Assembly: GCF_047607725.1 (NCBI RefSeq)
Contig: NZ_JBLKSS010000133.1
Span: 1 to 17,759, forward strand
DNA: 17,759 bases
Direction of reading: 5' to 3'
Source of the DNA: JBLKSS01 sp047607725
Lineage (GTDB): Bacteria > Pseudomonadota > Gammaproteobacteria > Enterobacterales > Enterobacteriaceae
The position numbers were made by a program, and so were the translations under genes. The notes beneath the pieces were generated by a model. That model did not search any database, was not told where the DNA came from, and saw nothing but the letters and a program-made list of their open reading frames with translations. This document shows positions 16,140-17,759 of this stretch, one piece after another. The stretch's first letter is position 1. Every line of letters begins with the position of its first letter.

Positions 16140-16147
16140 CCGAGCAA
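16119..16147 (-). promoter_or_regulatory. Sigma70 promoter for rplKA (P_L11)
   Basis: A -35 box TTGCTC (16147-16142) and a -10 box TAAAAT (16124-16119) are separated by 17 bases on the minus strand, about 95 bases before rplK. The position matches the E. coli P_L11 promoter between nusG and rplK. The -35 box is weak. Confidence 0.65.
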
Positions 16148-16168
16148 GAAGAAATGTGATTAGGGGAC

Positions 16169-16714
16169 TTAGCCTTTCTCGACCTGACCGAAGTCCAGCT
16201 CCACCGGCGTGGCGCGACCAAAGATCGACACCGACACCTTCAGGCGGCTTTTCTCGTAGTCCACCTCTTCCACCACGCCGTTGAAGTCGGCGAAGGGGCC
16301 ATCGTTGACGCGGACCAGCTCGCCCGGCTCGAAAAGGGTTTTCGGCCGCGGCTTGTCGCCGACCTGCTGCAGGCGGTTCATGATGGCATCGACTTCTTTG
16401 TCGCTGATAGGCGCAGGACGATCCGAGGTGCCGCCGATGAAGCCCATGACGCGCGGTACGCTGCGCACCAGATGCCAGCTGGCGTCATTCATCACCATCT
16501 GCACCAGGACGTAGCCCGGGAAGAATTTACGTTCGCTTTTGCGACGCTGGCCGCCGCGAATTTCAACCACCTCTTCCGTTGGCACCATCACTTCGCCAAA
16601 CAGCTCTTCCATATCATGAAGTTTGATATGTTCGCGGAGGGACTGCGCTACGCGTCCCTCAAAACCGGAAAACGCCTGAACGACGTACCAGCGTTTTTTT
16701 GGAGCTTCGGACAT
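16169..16714 (-). CDS. nusG: NusG, transcription elongation/termination factor
   Basis: NusG bridges RNA polymerase to Rho and to ribosomal protein S10, and suppresses pausing. The protein has 181 residues, as in E. coli. The NGN domain (KRWYVVQAFSGFEGRVAQSL, FFPGYVLVQMVM, RVMGFIGGTSDRPAP) is followed by a linker and the C-terminal KOW domain (FEPGELVRVNDGPFADFNGV, VSIFGRATPVELDFGQVEKG). One base separates it from the secE stop, and its Shine-Dalgarno GAGGTT lies in the end of secE, which suggests coupled translation. Confidence 0.98.
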   Translation of the reverse strand: MSEAPKKRWYVVQAFSGFEGRVAQSLREHIKLHDMEELFGEVMVPTEEVVEIRGGQRRKSERKFFPGYVLVQMVMNDASWHLVRSVPRVMGFIGGTSDRPAPISDKEVDAIMNRLQQVGDKPRPKTLFEPGELVRVNDGPFADFNGVVEEVDYEKSRLKVSVSIFGRATPVELDFGQVEKG

Positions 16715-16715
16715 C

Positions 16716-17099
16716 TTAGAACCTCATGCCAGTAATAAACGATACCACACGGACCAGAATGCCATCCAGTCCCCACAGAATCAGTGACATCACGGCGGTC
16801 ACCGCGGCGACGATCAACGTGGTATGTAACGTTTCCTGGCGGGTCGGCCAAATCACTTTACGTACTTCAGTACGCGCTTCACGCGCAAACGCAACGGTGG
16901 ACTTGCCTTTGGCAGTCATCATGACCACACCGCCCGCGATAGCGATAATAAGCACGACAGCCAGCGCTCGCAGGGGTAAGTTGTAATCGCGGTAAAAATA
17001 GTTACCGACGATGGCCACGACCAATAGAATCGCGACGACTAACCACTTAACCACTTCCAGGCCGCGCCCCCTTCCTTGAGCTTCGGTATTCGCACTCAT
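16716..17099 (-). CDS. secE: SecE, preprotein translocase subunit
   Basis: SecE is the essential subunit that clamps the SecY channel in the inner membrane. The protein has 127 residues with three hydrophobic segments (about 18-38, 43-63 and 93-115), the three-helix form typical of gamma-proteobacteria. The conserved amphipathic region VAFAREARTEVRKVIWPTRQET sits before the third segment. The start ATG follows AGGTTTTTTT, an SD with a T-rich spacer like that in E. coli. The 266-base gap to tuf contains the tuf terminator. The sequence CATAAT at 17246-17241 might be a -10 box for secE, but I see no good -35 partner. Confidence 0.97.
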   Translation of the reverse strand: MSANTEAQGRGRGLEVVKWLVVAILLVVAIVGNYFYRDYNLPLRALAVVLIIAIAGGVVMMTAKGKSTVAFAREARTEVRKVIWPTRQETLHTTLIVAAVTAVMSLILWGLDGILVRVVSFITGMRF

Positions 17100-17288
17100 A
17101 AAAAAAACCTGTCACATAGGATTCAGACAAACAACTTATCAGCCCCGTAAAGATTGAGGCTACCAACCGAAGCATGCTCTGAATTAGCAACAAAACCTCG
17201 ACGTTTTACGCCGCAGAAGCAAGAGCCCATCTCACCAATGATTATGACCTAAAATCGCTGATGAGATAGGTTCTCTGTCACAGCGTAG

Positions 17289-17314
17289 AAAAAGGGCATC
17301 AAATGATGCCCTTT
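17289..17314 (-). terminator. Rho-independent terminator of tuf
   Basis: AAAGGGCATC pairs perfectly with GATGCCCTTT around a four-base ATTT loop on the minus strand, followed by a further T run (17293-17289). It starts about 50 bases past the tuf stop and separates tuf from secE-nusG. Confidence 0.9.
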
Positions 17315-17365
17315 AACCGCATGTCGCGTCAAATGGTTATTCGACAAATGTCGGCATTTGCCGGC

Positions 17366-17759
17366 TTAAGCGATAACTTTGGCAACAACGCCGGCGCCAA
17401 CGGTACGGCCACCTTCGCGAATGGCGAAACGCAAACCGTCGTCCATGGCGATCGGGGCAATCAGGTTGACAACCATCTTGATGTTGTCGCCAGGCATCAC
17501 CATTTCAACGCCTTCCGGCAGTTCGATGGTACCGGTCACGTCAGTGGTACGGAAGTAGAACTGAGGACGGTAGCCTTTGAAGAACGGCGTGTGGCGGCCG
17601 CCTTCGTCTTTGCTCAGGATATACACTTCCGATTCAAACTGGGTGTGCGGCTTGATCGAGCCCGGCTTGGCCAAAACCTGGCCACGCTCGACGTCATCAC
17701 GCTTGGTGCCGCGCAGCAGCACGCCCACGTTCTCGCCGGCACGACCTTCGTCCAGCAGT
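17366..17759 (-). CDS. tuf: Elongation factor Tu, C-terminal part (cut by window edge)
   Basis: EF-Tu delivers aminoacyl-tRNA to the ribosome as a GTP complex. Only the last 130 residues lie in the window, starting at LLDEGRAGENVGVLLRGTKR and ending GRTVGAGVVAKVIA. They cover the end of domain 2 and all of domain 3, including YILSKDEGGRHTPFFKGYRPQFYFR. The upstream two thirds, with the GTPase domain, are beyond the right edge. The position before secE matches tufB of E. coli, but tufA and tufB are usually almost identical, so the copy cannot be told from sequence alone. An internal ATG at 17728 is not the start. Confidence 0.97.
   Translation of the reverse strand, partial: LLDEGRAGENVGVLLRGTKRDDVERGQVLAKPGSIKPHTQFESEVYILSKDEGGRHTPFFKGYRPQFYFRTTDVTGTIELPEGVEMVMPGDNIKMVVNLIAPIAMDDGLRFAIREGGRTVGAGVVAKVIA

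Noticed and set aside
17100..17288. tRNA genes or a clear secE promoter between tuf and secE
   Set aside because: No cloverleaf-like sequence was found, and the only -10-like hexamer (CATAAT at 17246-17241) has no acceptable -35 box at the right distance.

Overview
This window looks like part of the chromosome of an enterobacterium in the Sodalis group or a close relative: a host-restricted insect symbiont at an early stage of genome decay. The GC-rich core proteins match their Escherichia coli counterparts almost residue for residue and keep the E. coli gene order (tuf-secE-nusG-rplKA-rplJL-rpoBC, then thi genes convergent to rpoC). Next to them, a thiamine-biosynthesis operon is full of frameshifts and deletions. 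The genus is inferred from this mix and from remembered family sequences; no search was run.

Bases 1-4902 (+ strand) hold the operon thiC-thiE-thiF-thiS-thiG-thiH in its usual enterobacterial order, with tight or overlapping junctions. thiC has lost much of its N-terminal half and carries three frameshifts. thiE has lost about 95-100 codons in frame. thiF has two frameshifts and no stop of its own, and thiH has two frameshifts and a lost stop. Only thiS and thiG look intact, and they are unlikely to work in thiazole synthesis without ThiF and ThiH. The organism therefore probably does not make the thiamine pyrimidine or thiazole by this route, and would need salvage or import.

Bases 4964-17759 (- strand) hold the transcription/translation block, read from right to left. 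It runs from the C-terminal third of tuf (cut by the window edge) and its terminator to secE-nusG, rplK-rplA, rplJ-rplL and rpoB-rpoC, ending at a strong hairpin terminator that faces the dead thi operon. All these genes appear full length. The regulatory parts known from E. coli can be recognised: a sigma70-type promoter before rplK (P_L11) with a candidate L1 autoregulatory helix, a sigma70-type promoter before rplJ (P_L10) with the L10 autoregulatory leader, the partial terminator (attenuator) in the rplL-rpoB spacer, and a long-range inverted repeat there that fits the RNase III processing stem.

The most unusual feature is a (CA/GT)n dinucleotide repeat of at least 20 bases next to undetermined bases (N), placed in the apical part of a helix of the L10 leader. 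I found no new multigene system, mobile element, CRISPR array or tRNA. The main interest lies in the half-decayed thi operon beside a perfectly kept essential block, and in the repeat within a ribosomal-protein autoregulatory RNA.
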